Assembly (NCBI GenBank): GCA_039583875.1
Contig: CM077162.1
Span: 165,931,220-165,995,219, forward strand
Reading direction: 5' to 3'
Source: Platanthera guangdongensis
Taxonomy: Eukaryota; Streptophyta; Magnoliopsida; Asparagales; Orchidaceae
Length of the DNA: 64,000 nucleotides
Made by a program: the position numbers and the translations under genes. The notes below the pieces were generated by a model that saw only the letters and a list, made by a program, of their open reading frames with translations, was not told where the DNA came from and did not search any database. Below, piece after piece: positions 1 through 10,015 of this stretch (within the stretch, counting starts at the first letter, position 1; every line of letters begins with the position of its first letter).

Positions 1-2
1 TA

Positions 3-266
3 TACTATGGTATTCAGGTAAGTAGAACACCTTTGTTTTGTGATTCTACAAGTGTCATTTCTATTGCAAATAATCCTGTTTCACATAGTAGGACTAAGCA
101 TATAGAAATTAGATACCATTTTCTTAGACAACATGTAGAGAAAGAGGACATCTCACAAGAATTTGTCAAAACATATTATCAAATTGCAAATATGTTTACT
201 AAGCCTCTAGATGAAACAAAATTCAATAAGTTTAAAATTGAATTAGGAATGTTAAACATAGATTAG
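3..266 (+). CDS. S1 pol C-terminus: RNase H end, partial
   Basis: This is the last 87 codons of a Ty1/copia polyprotein; the rest lies left of the window. The motif series FCDSTSVISIANNP, SRTKHIEIRYHFLR and ANMFTKPLD matches the end of copia RNase H, where the usual forms are FCDN.SAI...NP, RTKHI and ADIFTKPL. The protein ends in LGMLNID and TAG at 264-266, as expected for a natural C-terminus. The D-to-N change in ANMFTKPL is a small departure. RNase H degrades the RNA strand of the RNA-DNA hybrid during reverse transcription in the virus-like particle. Whether the missing part is intact cannot be judged. Confidence 0.9.
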   Translation, partial: YYGIQVSRTPLFCDSTSVISIANNPVSHSRTKHIEIRYHFLRQHVEKEDISQEFVKTYYQIANMFTKPLDETKFNKFKIELGMLNID

Positions 267-293
267 TTTAACATAAATTGGCTAAGTAAAATT

Positions 294-591
294 GTGTCGA
301 CACAAGGAGTTGTCAGTGTCGACACATAGAAGTGGTGTCGACATTCCAGGGAAAAGATGTCGACACATCTAGAAAATTGGTGTCGATACTTCAGAGAAGT
401 AGTGTAGACACATCGAGAAGTGGTGTCGACACATCCAGAGGTAGTGTCGACACTTAGAATCAACACAGATTTCGTCGAGTAGAGTATCGACTAATCGTCG
501 AGCGCAGATGTATAAGTGTCGACACATAGAAGTCAACACTTATGTCGAGACATTAGAAGTCAGTGTCGACACTTTTCAACAGTGTCGACAC
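294..591. repeat. GTGTCGACAC palindrome array between pol and envelope-like ORF
   Basis: About seven perfect copies of the self-complementary 10-mer GTGTCGACAC plus several one-base variants occur at irregular spacing of roughly 20 to 80 bp. The same palindrome fills the LTRs of this family (8757-9287, 40082-40176, 61861-62606). This copy is not in an LTR: it starts about 30 bp after the pol stop codon. It is followed by a TATA box, so it looks like a promoter-proximal module. The array reads through as short Val-Asp-Thr-rich ORFs, which I regard as meaningless. Confidence 0.9.
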
Positions 592-637
592 ATTTAGAGA
601 ATTATGACGTGCCTTTTCACCTTCGTTTTTAGGAAGG

Positions 638-645
638 TATAAATA
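638..645 (+). promoter_or_regulatory. TATAAATA box, candidate internal promoter for envelope-like ORF
   Basis: TATAAATA lies 47 bp after the last array palindrome. Removing the nested element E and one copy of its target duplication, it sits roughly 105 bp before the envelope-like ATG at 5512. That leaves room for a start site near 670 and a leader of about 75 nt. The array-then-TATA order is that of the family LTR (TATA at 9444). Promoter function is inference. Confidence 0.45.
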
Positions 646-693
646 AGTCATCAACATTGTCTGTCGACACGCTCTCCATAGTTTCGAGACCAA

Positions 694-1067
694 TGTTGAA
701 GTTGGAGACCGGGCGGTCTGTCTTGGCGGGTTGGAGACCGCGCGGTCTGGCGGTTTGACTCGGCGACTTGTAAACCGGGCGGTCTAGCAATCTTCACAGG
801 CGACCTCTCTGCATCTCTTATTGTAAGCCGTGCGGTTAGTCCTTTTGTCTAACCGCGCGGCCTGTGCGGTTTACTTTGTACAGTCCGCTTAGCTTGTAAA
901 TTTTAGTCCCACATCTCTTATTTGTATTCTCTCTTCTCTCCTCCATTCTATATAAGGGAGGGCATACCTTTGTAATAGTTATCTTTTTTGGATAATAAAA
1001 TTTCGATTATTCAAAAGTTTATTCGGCTTGTTCTCTTCTTTTCGCTTCTTTTCTCTGCTTTCTAACA
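694..1067 (+). repeat. E 5' LTR
   Basis: 374 bp. It contains a perfect palindrome GACCGCGCGGTC and several related GGGCGG/CCGCGCGG motifs in the first half, a TATATAAG box at 949-956 and an AATAAA signal at 994-999. The TATA box about 45 bp before AATAAA gives a short R region. Confidence 0.95.
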
Positions 1068-1079
1068 TGATATCAGAGC
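1068..1079 (+). other. E primer-binding site
   Basis: TGATATCAGAGC directly follows the 5' LTR. It matches the usual plant initiator-Met tRNA complement TGGTATCAGAGC except for one G-to-A change at the third base. Confidence 0.8.
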
Positions 1080-1351
1080 ACACGGTCTTTTCCTCCTGAT
1101 TCTGCGCGCTCTCTATTGTTCGCGGCTTGCCTTCTCCTCTGTCCGCGCGGATTGTTTCTATCCGCGCGGCTTGTTTCTGTCCGCTGCCTGTTTGCGCGGC
1201 TTGCTCTTCTTGTTTCTCTTCTCCTACTGCTCTTTGTCGCAGCGACCTATTTCCGTGTCGCCGCGCTCCTTGCTCTTTCCTGCCGTTCCGACTTCCTAGT
1301 CGCTGCGGTCTGTCTCTGTCCACGTGTGTTGTCTCTGCACTCGCGGTTTGC

Positions 1352-1630
1352 TGCTGTGATCTGCCTGACCGTGCGGGTTGTTCCTTTCTTACCCGCATCT
1401 TGGTCGCGGTCACCTGCTCTTCTCCTCTCTTCTGTTCGCTCGGCCTTTTTCAGTCCGCGCGACCTCTTCCCCGCTGTGCCCTTGACCGCATTCTCGCAAC
1501 TGCTGTGATCTGCCTGACCGTGCGGGTTGTCCCTTTCTTACCCGCATCTTGGTCGCGGTCACCTGCTCTTCTCCTCTCTTCTGTTCGCTCGGCCCTTTGC
1601 AGTCCGCGCGACTTCTTCCCCGCTGTGCCT
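1352..1630 (+). repeat. 149-bp tandem duplication in E leader
   Basis: A block of about 130 bp beginning TGCTGTGATCTGCC at 1352 recurs at 1501, nearly identical, ending with CCGCTGTGCC in each. The whole 1080-1790 leader is pyrimidine-rich and full of CCGCGCGG-like motifs resembling the LTR. No gag-like sequence is seen in it. Confidence 0.85.
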
Positions 1631-1872
1631 TGATCTGAATCCTAGCCGCTCGTGTTCACGCGGCTTCTTCCCTTTTGTTCCCGCCGCGGTTTCACGCGGA
1701 TTCTTCCTTGTTTGAGCGGCCTCTCCGCCTCTTTGCTCTTAGCCGCTTCTCTTGTTAGTCGCCGCGACCTCCTGGTTTAGTCGCGCGGCTTGTGCTCTGC
1801 ACCTTGGTCGTGGCCCTTCGTGCCGCTGGTGTGCTGTCACCGAGAACGCTGCAGTTTCTTCTTCCTCCCTTC

Positions 1873-4800
1873 ATGGCTTTCACCTCGGTTGTCACGTCTT
1901 CTGGTCGTGCACACGTTGTTACTCAGGGCAAATGGCTGATCGACACTGGTGCTACGAATCATATGACCGGCCATCTCCCGTGTTTCTCTCTCCTAGAAAA
2001 ACATGCTCGCTTGCCCCCAGTTACTCTCGCTGACGGCTCTTCATCATCAGTTCATGGCACAGGGATAGTTCATGTCACCCCGTCTCTTCACTTGGCGGAT
2101 ACTCTATACGTGCCCCAGTTCCCGTGCAACTTATTATCTGTTACATCTCTTTGCAAGCAATTACAGTGTTCCATCACATTTACTTCTACTTCTTGCTCTT
2201 TTCAGGATCCGGACTCCCAACGAACGATTGCTACTGGGACTGAGAGTGGCGGCTTATACTTCCTAGAAAACATTTCTGCTTTTTCCACCTTCTCCTCCAC
2301 CTCCACAGATCTTCTCCAATGGCATCTCCGCCTTGGTCATGCTCCTCCCCGTCTTCTTCGTCAACTTCTGCCCCACCTTCCTCCTCAAAGTCCTCCGCTC
2401 AACTGTGAGGCCTGTCAGCTTGGCAAGCATCACCGTTCCTCCTTCCCTCCAAAGCACGTTCGTAGCTCTACCCGTCCGTTTGATCTTATCCACTCCGACA
2501 TCTGGGGTCCTTCTCCTACTCTTACCATTGGTCGGGGTAGTTCCTATTTTGTCACGTTCATTGATGATTTCTCTCGCTGTACGTGGGTGTATCTGTTAAA
2601 AGATCGCTCCGAATTATTCTCTGTATGGACATCCTTCTATCTCATGATCAAAACTCAGTTTGATGTTTCTATCAAAGTTTTTCGGTCTGATAATGCCGCA
2701 GAATATCTCAGTCGTGACTTCTCTACATTCTGCATGCACAATGGGATTCTTCATCAAACTAGTTGTGTCTATTCTTCACAACAAAATGGTGTAGCCGAAC
2801 GCAAAAACCGACACCTGCTCGATGTCGCTCGCACCTTGATGACCCAGATGCATGTTCCTCGCTCCTATTGGGGCTATGCTGTTCTCCTTGCCTGCTACCT
2901 CATCAATCGCATTCCCTCCACGGTTCTCCATGGCCAAACCCCGTTCTCCATTTTGTATCCGGGCAAGGAGCCGTTTCCTCTCCCTCTCCAAATCTTTGGA
3001 TGCACTGCCTTTGTGCGTGCCCCTTCTGCCACCCGTGATAAGCTCTCCCCTCGCTCCACCAAATGTGTCTTTCTGGGGTATTCCACCACTCAGAAAGGCT
3101 ACTGTTGCTTTGATCCCATCCTTCGTAAGCAGTTCGTCTCTGCTGATGTCACCTTCTTCGAGAATACCTCCTACTTCTCGGATGCCTCTTCTCCTCTTCT
3201 CCCAGCTTCTGATTCTCCTGTCGTTCCCTTCGTTCCCTCGTCTCCTCCTACACTCTCCACCACTACACCGTCTCCACCCCCTCCTCTTCCTCCACCTCTC
3301 TCTCTCCCTTCCCCACCACCCTCTCCCTCCTCTCCGCTGCCGTCGCTCTCTTCTCCCGGGCCAGCTTTCTCTACCACGGATGCTCCGGATGCCGCGGGCC
3401 CGGCTGACCTGGATCTTCCTATAGCTCTTCGCAAAGGGGTGCGGACGTGCACCTTACACCCCCTTGCTGCTGTTGTTTCCTATGATCGTCTTACTCCTTC
3501 TCGCAGGGCCTTTGCACTGGCTATCTCTGCCACTGCCACACCCCGCTCCTATCAGGAGGCCCTTGCTATTCCTCACTGGAAGATGGCCATGGATGAGGAA
3601 ATGGCGACCCTCACTGAGCGGGGTACCTGGACTCTTGTTCCTCCTCCCTTTGGCACTGATGTTGTTGGCTGTCGCTGGGTCTTTGTGGTCAAATTTAGCC
3701 CAGACGGCACTGTGGATCGGTATAAGGCTCGCCTTGTGGCTAAGGGCTTTACTCAGACCTATGGGGTTGATTACTTTGACACCTTCTCCCCTGTGGCTCG
3801 TCTCAGCACAATCCGGGTTCTTCTCTCTGTGGCCGTCAATCGGGATTGGCCAATTTCTCAGCTGGACGTCAAGAATGCCTTCCTTTATGGTGATCTTCAC
3901 GAGGCCATTTACATGGAGCAACCTCCTGGGTATGTTGCTCAGGGGGAGACACGAGTATGCCGGCTGCAGAAGGAAATTTATGGCCTCAAGCAGAGTCCTC
4001 GAGCTTGGTTTGACAAGTTCAGCGGTATTGTGGCGGCTGTTGGTTTTGTGCGAAGCTCTGCTGATCACTCTCTCTTTATTCGCAAAACTCCTTCTGGGCT
4101 GGTTGTTCTTGCTGTATACGTCGATGATATTCTTCTCACTGGCGATGACCAGGAAGGGGTAGCCCTGACAAAGCGACATCTTCGCCAACATCTGATCACT
4201 AAAGATATGGGCTCTCCAAAGTACTTTCTGGGGATCGAACTCTCTCGGAAGCCCGACTCCTTAGTTCTCTCTCAGCGTAAGTATGCCCTTGATCTTTTAA
4301 AAGAGGCAGGATTGACTGGAGCTAAACCTGCCCGATGTCCCATGGCTATTGGGGAGGACAAAACCTGGACAGATGATTCGCCTCTTCTTTCAGATAGTTC
4401 GCGGTACAGGCGTCTGGTTGGTAAGCTCATATATCTCACAGTGACCAGACCCGACATTTCTTATGCTGTGGGCAAGGTGAGTCAATTCATGCAAGCGCCT
4501 AGGGAATGTCATCTTCAGTCCGCCTTGCGGATCTTGGAATATGTCAAAGCAGCGCCTGGGAAAGGATTACTGTTTCAGAAGAATGGTCATCTGAGGATTG
4601 AAGCCTACTCAGATGCAAGTTATGCTGATGACAAAGGGGATCGCAAGTCTACCTCAGGTTTTTGCACCTTTGTTGGGGGAAATCTGGTGAGCTGGAAGAG
4701 TAAAAAGCAGTCTGTTGTCTCCAGGTCCAGTGCAGAAGCTGAGTATCGCAGTATGGCGTCAACCACTTGTGAGTTGAAATGGTTGCGGGCTCTCATGCTA

Positions 4801-5073
4801 GATTTAGGAGAGGTGTACAACCATCCTCTACCTATGTTCTGTGATAACAAGGCCGCCATATACATCTCCAAAAATCCGGTATTCCATGAAAGAACAAAGC
4901 ACATTGAGGTTGACTGCCATTTCATTCGTGAAGAGATTTTAAAAGAACAGATTTGCACTCCGTTTGTCACATCTGATAAAGAGCTAGCTGACATCTTCAC
5001 CAAGCCAGTCTCCGCCTCGTTTCTGCATGTTTGCGACAAGCTGGGCATGATTGATATATATGCTCCAGCTTGA
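1873..5073 (+). CDS. E pol polyprotein (protease, integrase, RT, RNase H)
   Basis: The frame is open from about 1792; 1873 is its first ATG, giving 1066 residues. Numbering from that ATG, the order is: protease with WLIDTGATNHMTG (D about 24); integrase zinc region beginning WHLRLGH (about 150) with CEACQLGK; the DD35E core with D about 209, D about 273 and E about 309, the last two separated by 35 residues; a proline/serine-rich linker; RT with AVYVDDILLTGDD (about 749-761); and RNase H with YSDASYADDKGDRKSTSGF (about 912). All catalytic motifs are intact and there is no stop or frameshift. This is copia order (integrase before RT). No Gag domain or CCHC knuckle precedes it, so particles would have to be made from Gag supplied in trans, and the true translation start is unclear. 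Confidence 0.92.
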   Translation: MAFTSVVTSSGRAHVVTQGKWLIDTGATNHMTGHLPCFSLLEKHARLPPVTLADGSSSSVHGTGIVHVTPSLHLADTLYVPQFPCNLLSVTSLCKQLQCSITFTSTSCSFQDPDSQRTIATGTESGGLYFLENISAFSTFSSTSTDLLQWHLRLGHAPPRLLRQLLPHLPPQSPPLNCEACQLGKHHRSSFPPKHVRSSTRPFDLIHSDIWGPSPTLTIGRGSSYFVTFIDDFSRCTWVYLLKDRSELFSVWTSFYLMIKTQFDVSIKVFRSDNAAEYLSRDFSTFCMHNGILHQTSCVYSSQQNGVAERKNRHLLDVARTLMTQMHVPRSYWGYAVLLACYLINRIPSTVLHGQTPFSILYPGKEPFPLPLQIFGCTAFVRAPSATRDKLSPRSTKCVFLGYSTTQKGYCCFDPILRKQFVSADVTFFENTSYFSDASSPLLPASDSPVVPFVPSSPPTLSTTTPSPPPPLPPPLSLPSPPPSPSSPLPSLSSPGPAFSTTDAPDAAGPADLDLPIALRKGVRTCTLHPLAAVVSYDRLTPSRRAFALAISATATPRSYQEALAIPHWKMAMDEEMATLTERGTWTLVPPPFGTDVVGCRWVFVVKFSPDGTVDRYKARLVAKGFTQTYGVDYFDTFSPVARLSTIRVLLSVAVNRDWPISQLDVKNAFLYGDLHEAIYMEQPPGYVAQGETRVCRLQKEIYGLKQSPRAWFDKFSGIVAAVGFVRSSADHSLFIRKTPSGLVVLAVYVDDILLTGDDQEGVALTKRHLRQHLITKDMGSPKYFLGIELSRKPDSLVLSQRKYALDLLKEAGLTGAKPARCPMAIGEDKTWTDDSPLLSDSSRYRRLVGKLIYLTVTRPDISYAVGKVSQFMQAPRECHLQSALRILEYVKAAPGKGLLFQKNGHLRIEAYSDASYADDKGDRKSTSGFCTFVGGNLVSWKSKKQSVVSRSSAEAEYRSMASTTCELKWLRALMLDLGEVYNHPLPMFCDNKAAIYISKNPVFHERTKHIEVDCHFIREEILKEQICTPFVTSDKELADIFTKPVSASFLHVCDKLGMIDIYAPA

Positions 5074-5080
5074 GGGGGAG
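5072..5080 (+). other. E polypurine tract
   Basis: GAGGGGGAG abuts the 3' LTR and overlaps the last bases of the pol stop codon TGA. It is the expected primer for plus-strand DNA synthesis. Confidence 0.9.
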
Positions 5081-5454
5081 TGTTGAAGTTGGAGACCGGG
5101 CGGTCTGTCTTGGCGGGTTGGAGACCGCGCGGTCTGGCGATTTGACTCGGCGACTTGTAAACCGGGCGGTCTAGCAATCTTCACAGGCGACCTCTCTGCA
5201 TCTCTTATTGTAAGCCGTGCGGTTAGTCCTTTTGTCTAACCGCGCGGCCTGTGCGGTTTACTTTGTACAGTCCGCTTAGCTTGTTAATTTTAGTCCCACA
5301 TCTCTTATTTGTATTCTCTCTTCTCTCCTCCATTCTATATAAGGGAGGGCATACCTTTGTAATAGTTATCTTTTTTGGATAATAAAATTTCGATTATTCA
5401 AAAGTTTATTCGGCTTGTTCTCTTCTTTTCGCTTCTTTTCTCTGCTTTCTAACA
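5081..5454 (+). repeat. E 3' LTR
   Basis: 374 bp, identical to the 5' LTR except for two substitutions. It is followed by the target duplication ACCAA at 5455-5459. Confidence 0.95.
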
Positions 5455-5511
5455 ACCAAAACTTTGTGTCGACATCTCTCTCATCTAAATTCAAGATTTC
5501 TCTAAACCCTA

Positions 5512-8393
5512 ATGGCGCCCAAGCTTGAAGACAATGTCAATGAAGGATATGAGCTGGTACACACCGCCTTTGACCATGCGGACCCTGAAATCAAAGCTGT
5601 TGTAACCCTAATTGCTGAGAATGGATTGGAATTTCTGGTATCTGAACCAACCAAGATTTGGAAGAAGGAGATACTAGAATTCTTTAGTGTTGCTACCCTA
5701 GATCATACTGGACTCAAAATTAGATCCACAGTCCATAGAGTCAAGGTGAAATTCACCAAGAAGAGTTTAAGGAAAGTTCTTCACCTGCCAAGAACACAAG
5801 AAGAAGATGTACCCACATCTAAGCTAAGGGAAGCACTTCAATGGTGTGGACTGAATTCCACCACGAAGATTGGCTCAGCCTTGAACAGGAAAGGCATGAA
5901 TATACACGGGAAGTTCTTGTCAGAAGTTGTAGGAAAAGTGATTCTATGTAAGCCAGGGGGCATGATAGAATTTCTGTATATATGTTCACCCTTATGACCA
6001 GAATCATCTATAAACTAAACACTGATTGGTCAGTAGTCATTTTTGACAAGATTAAGGAAAGTATGAAGAAGCCAAACCTAGGCAGAATTGTGAGCTTGTA
6101 TTTAGCTAGAACAATATCTGAAGTGATGGAACAGTCAGCTGGGACTAAGATAAATCATATGAGAAGAATGGAAATCAGGATCATCTCCAGGTGGGAGAGG
6201 GTATTAACTAAGGACATGCCTACTCCAGAGAAGGAAGCCCCATTACAGAGAAAGCAGAAGAAAACCAAAATGACTCCTGAACCTTCCAGTAGTTCAGAGG
6301 AGCAAGCAGCTTCTAGTTCTAATGAGGAAGAGGATGAAAATGTTGGACAGTCACTAGTAGGAAATGAAGATGAACAGAGGCAGGGGGAGCAACCATCTGC
6401 TAGCCCCATTCACCTGGATCCACTCCAGGGGGAGCCTCAACATGAGGAAGTGCCAACTCACTTGTACAGTGAAATGGCAATACAAACTATACTTGAGGTA
6501 ATACATGAAGTAAATAAAACAATTTTCAATAATAATGATGAAATGCTAGCTGTAGCTTTGATTGATGTTGACCATCCAACTCAATTAAACAGTCAAGCAC
6601 ATGATGTTGTCATGGAGGACACATCTGCTATTGCTGATGCTCCAGAGATAAGAGTATCTCCAGTTTCTTCCCAACAAGAATTCACCCTAGATGAGTTGTT
6701 CACTGCTATGGAGCAAGAGACTCAGGGGGAGACAGAAAGATTTGTGGGGGAGAAAGCAGATTTTGAGGGGGAGCAAGTAAACCCAGAGAAGGAGCAAGCT
6801 AACCTTGAGGGGGAGAATGTAAGAACTGACGAGAAGCAAGAGACTGAGGGGGAGCATCCTAGGACAGAAAAGGAATTGCCTTCTAGTCCTAAAGATAGAG
6901 TAGATATTACTAGTACCTCAGCATCTGAGGATGAAGAAGCTACAAGAGCTAAGAAGAGGAAGCTAATGGTCTTCAAAAGAAGAAGCCAAAGCTACAAGAA
7001 GGCATTACAAACTGTTGCTCCACAATCTGCCTCAACACCTGATTATAGCTCCTTATTAGTCTCATTATAAGTAAAGCTAGATGAGCAACGGATTGCCATG
7101 GAGAAATACATGGATGAGACTCATAAAGCTCTGCAATTCTCTTTGGCTCAGGATATAAAGTCAATCAGACTTGAAGTTAATCTGAATAAGAAAGAAATGA
7201 CTGATTGTTTCCATAAAGGTGGAAATGTTGTGGTTTACATAGCAACTCATCAAGAGAAAATCAAGACTCAAGTTGATGATATGGCAGTCAAGCAAGGCTA
7301 CGTCCTAGAGAATCAGATTAGGATAAATGATAATTTGACTGCATCACATAATGCAATTGTTACAGAAATGAAAAATATTGCTAATGCCCAAACTAAGGCA
7401 AGGACTACAGCCAAAGCAGATTTTGATAAGCAATTACAAGAAGGAATAGCTGCTGTAAAAACTGTTATTGAGGATTCTCAAAAGTCTATTACTGCACAGC
7501 TACAGAAATTAAAGTCTTTCTATAAAGATGATGTTAATTATCTTAATGCCCAAATCAGATTTCAGAAAGATGACCTCAGGGATCATATTGAAAGAGAAGT
7601 CATAAAGGGGGAGAGAGTATTAGCCAAAGCAGGATCTGATCATGCTAAATGGATCTCTAATAGCAGCAGAGCCACACTTGTATATCCACCCCTGTGTGAT
7701 GATGACAATGTAGCTGAATCTGTAAAGTATCCTGCATATTTTGGAGGTGAACAAGCTGAAGTTGCTCAAGTAATCTATCCTCCAACAGATTTTGAGATGA
7801 TACATCAAGAAGTCCAGTCTATGTACAACCCTCCAGAAGGTGCTTAGAATATTATCCTTGAAAAAGTATACATGCCAGTGCCTGAGGAAGTTTTGACCAA
7901 AGAGCAAGAAACTCTTTTGTCCAAGAAGAGATTCAGAGAACAGGTAGAGTTAAAGCCAGATTTTTAGTAGTGGAGCTCAACATCTAGGAATATCATCCTG
8001 ACTGCTTGGAAAGTTGTGAAGGACAATACCCAAGAGAGGGGAAAATGGTACTCTGAGCAAGAATGGAGAAGGCATGAAGCCCGGCAAGAAGCCATAGTTC
8101 AATATAGAAGAAAGGCTAATGCTGGGAAGCTACCTCCTAATGCTCAGGAGCCTAGCAAATATTTCTCAAAACCCTTTCACTACTTTGAAAGACAAAGAAT
8201 AAGGGCTGAAGAGCAAAAGAAGAAAGACCTAAAGGGCAAGAAGCCAGCTGATGACACTGATGCTCCAGTTCAAGCCAAGATTCAATCAGGCAAAGGAATT
8301 GTCATCAAGGAGCCAGAGCAGCTTTATATTAGTTTTACTAGATTTTATAACATTGTAATCTATTGTGTTAAAATCTATGTAAACCTTTGTTAA
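5512..8393 (+). pseudogene. S1 envelope-like ORF, frameshifted and interrupted
   Basis: It opens at ATG 5512 (AACCCTAATGGCG). The first part (to 5997) and the next part (from about 5982) are in different frames, so there is one frameshift near 5985. From there to 8393 everything is in one frame, broken by stops at 7068, 7845 and 7965-7970. The N-terminal part (KIWKKEILEFF and a GKFLSEVV region) resembles the conserved start of envelope-like proteins of SIRE/Maximus elements. The middle is acidic, Glu/Ser-rich, with Gly-Glu repeats. The part encoded at about 7100-7640 is a likely coiled coil, and the end is Lys/Arg-rich. I see no signal peptide or clear membrane segment. Its function is unknown even in intact copies. 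Identification is from remembered family similarity. Confidence 0.7.
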
Positions 8394-8582
8394 AGAAAGT
8401 ATTGGAAGTTGAAACAAAACTATAATGAATGCTCATTGTGTTAGCATACTTATTTTGTGATGAAATATCTTTTATGTTTTGTTTTAAGTAGTTACTCTGT
8501 CATATATTATTGTTATACATCATAATGTGTATTTGCTATGAATGGTGTATATCATTGACTAAGGGTTATGACTTCTCCAAAT

Positions 8583-8591
8583 AGGGGGAGA
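8583..8591 (+). other. S1 polypurine tract
   Basis: AGGGGGAGA lies just before the TGTTGGGTAC start of the 3' LTR. The 190 bp between the envelope-like stop and this tract hold nothing else I recognise. Confidence 0.85.
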
Positions 8592-8756
8592 TTGTTGGGT
8601 ACATTGGAAAATATGTACCAGATTTGAAGAAGCATCACCCTACTCAATGATATGCATCAAGGTGTATTTGATGTTATTTTGAGTTTATAAGTGCAGGTTA
8701 AGTAAATGCAGGAATGCAGAAAATTTCAAGTTCATGTGTCAACACCTAGAGAAGTT

Positions 8757-9287
8757 GTGTCGACACTTATGAAGGCTTGTGTCGACACTTGGAGTAATTT
8801 GTGTCGACACTTGGAAAGGCTGTGTCGACACCAGAAGAAACTATGTCGACATGCAGAAGCAGTGTCGACACACAGTGAAGCATTGTCGACATCAACTGTG
8901 TCGACAACAAGAGGCAGTGTTGGCACACTGGAATACTTAGTCGACATCAATTGTGTCGACACCAAGAGGCAGTGTCGACACACTGAAGACTTTGTCGACA
9001 TCAACGGTGTCGACACACAGGACTTGTGTCGACACACTACAGAAGTTCTACAAAGTTAAAGAGAAGTGTTTATGTCGACACACAGGACTTATGTCGACAC
9101 ACAACAAAGTCTTAACAAAGTTAAAGAAAAGAATGCTTGTGTCGACACACAGAATCAGTGTCGACACATTCTAAATAGGCACTGTCGAGAAGCAGTTACA
9201 ACAACAAAGGTGCTGTGTCGACACCACCAAGGCTTGTGTCGACACTTAGTCCACTTGTGTCAACAGTTAGTCTACTTGTGTCGACAC
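8757..9287. repeat. GTGTCGACAC palindrome array in S1 LTR
   Basis: About fifteen perfect GTGTCGACAC palindromes plus variants such as ATGTCGACAT and TTGTCGACAT are spread over 530 bp upstream of the LTR TATA box. Spacing is irregular. Position in U3 suggests protein-binding sites or a silencing target; that is inference. Confidence 0.92.
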
Positions 9288-9443
9288 ATGATGAAGTTCA
9301 GTCTCGACACTTTCAGACAGAGATAGTATTTCAAGAAGTGACTGGATGACTTGACAGCTGCCATATCAACCGGTTTACTGCAACTGTTAGAGCTGTCAGA
9401 AGTTTGTTAGAAACCGGATCAGCCGGTTACCATGGAGGAAGAC

Positions 9444-9451
9444 TATATAAA
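9444..9451 (+). promoter_or_regulatory. S1 LTR TATA box
   Basis: TATATAAA lies about 155 bp after the palindrome array, at the position equivalent to TATATATA at 62764 in the S2 LTR. It probably marks the U3/R boundary about 30 bp downstream. Confidence 0.65.
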
Positions 9452-9893
9452 GGTCTTTCTCCTTCAACAAAAGAGATGATAAATAAAAATCACAGATTAG
9501 AGAAACTAATACAGAATTCTAAAAAGAAAGAGAAAAAGAAGAAGAAGGAGAGAGAGATCTCCATCTACTGAAGTGCAGTTGCTGAACCAGGCTGCCAAGA
9601 AAGATTCAGATTGAGATCTGAATCTCAAGTCAGAAGCTGATTGAAGATCAACTTCACAAGAGATTCTACCATACTGAGTTCAGATTCAAGAAGCTTTGAA
9701 GAAAGCTAAGAGAGGTTGATCTCTGCTATCAGATTCTTCCAAGAACTGATCAAGAAGCCATCCATCCCTTCTCTCTCTATCTGGGTGGTGGTTATTTACT
9801 TTGTTAAATCAAATTTCTGTAGGATCTGTATAGATCTGAGTTGTAAGCCTGTGTTTATAAAGGCTGAGTGTAGGAGAATATTTTCTCTGAACG

Positions 9894-10015
9894 GTAGGCC
9901 TTGTTGAAGGCTGAGGTAGGGCTGTGAGCCTGAGTTGTAGGAGATTGTGTTCTCTGAGTGTAGGCCATGTTGAAGGCTGAGGTAGGGCAGTTTGCCTGAG
10001 CTGTAGGAGTGTGGA
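9894..10015 (+). repeat. 66-bp tandem repeat in S1 LTR
   Basis: A unit starting GTAGGCCNTGTTGAAGGCTGAGGTAGGGC is present twice with a period of 66 bp (9894 and 9960). Shorter relatives of the GAG-TGTAGG motif flank it. The equivalent part of the S2 LTR (about 63230-63297) carries a different expansion of the same motif. Confidence 0.75.

Larger units (their letters stand above)
694..5454 (+). mobile_element. E: complete-ended, gag-less Ty1/copia retrotransposon
   Basis: Both LTRs are 374 bp, begin TGTTGAAG and end CTAACA, and differ at two positions by my reading (G/A in the first third and A/T near the middle). The 5-bp target duplication ACCAA is at 689-693 and 5455-5459. A primer site follows the left LTR and a polypurine tract precedes the right one. 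Pol is a single open frame, but no gag is present. The near-identical LTRs and perfect duplication indicate a recent insertion. Confidence 0.95.

Noticed and set aside
3454..4191. Minus-strand ORF of 245 codons
   Set aside because: Antisense shadow of the E pol gene, which has clear RT motifs on the plus strand.
8757..9287. CRISPR-like array of short palindromic repeats
   Set aside because: Repeats are 10 bp at irregular spacing, lie in a plant LTR and have no cas genes. They are LTR motifs.
8706..9326. ORFs with repeated Val-Asp-Thr or Cys-Arg-His
   Set aside because: They are translations of the GTGTCGACAC array in three frames and follow the DNA repeat, not a protein.
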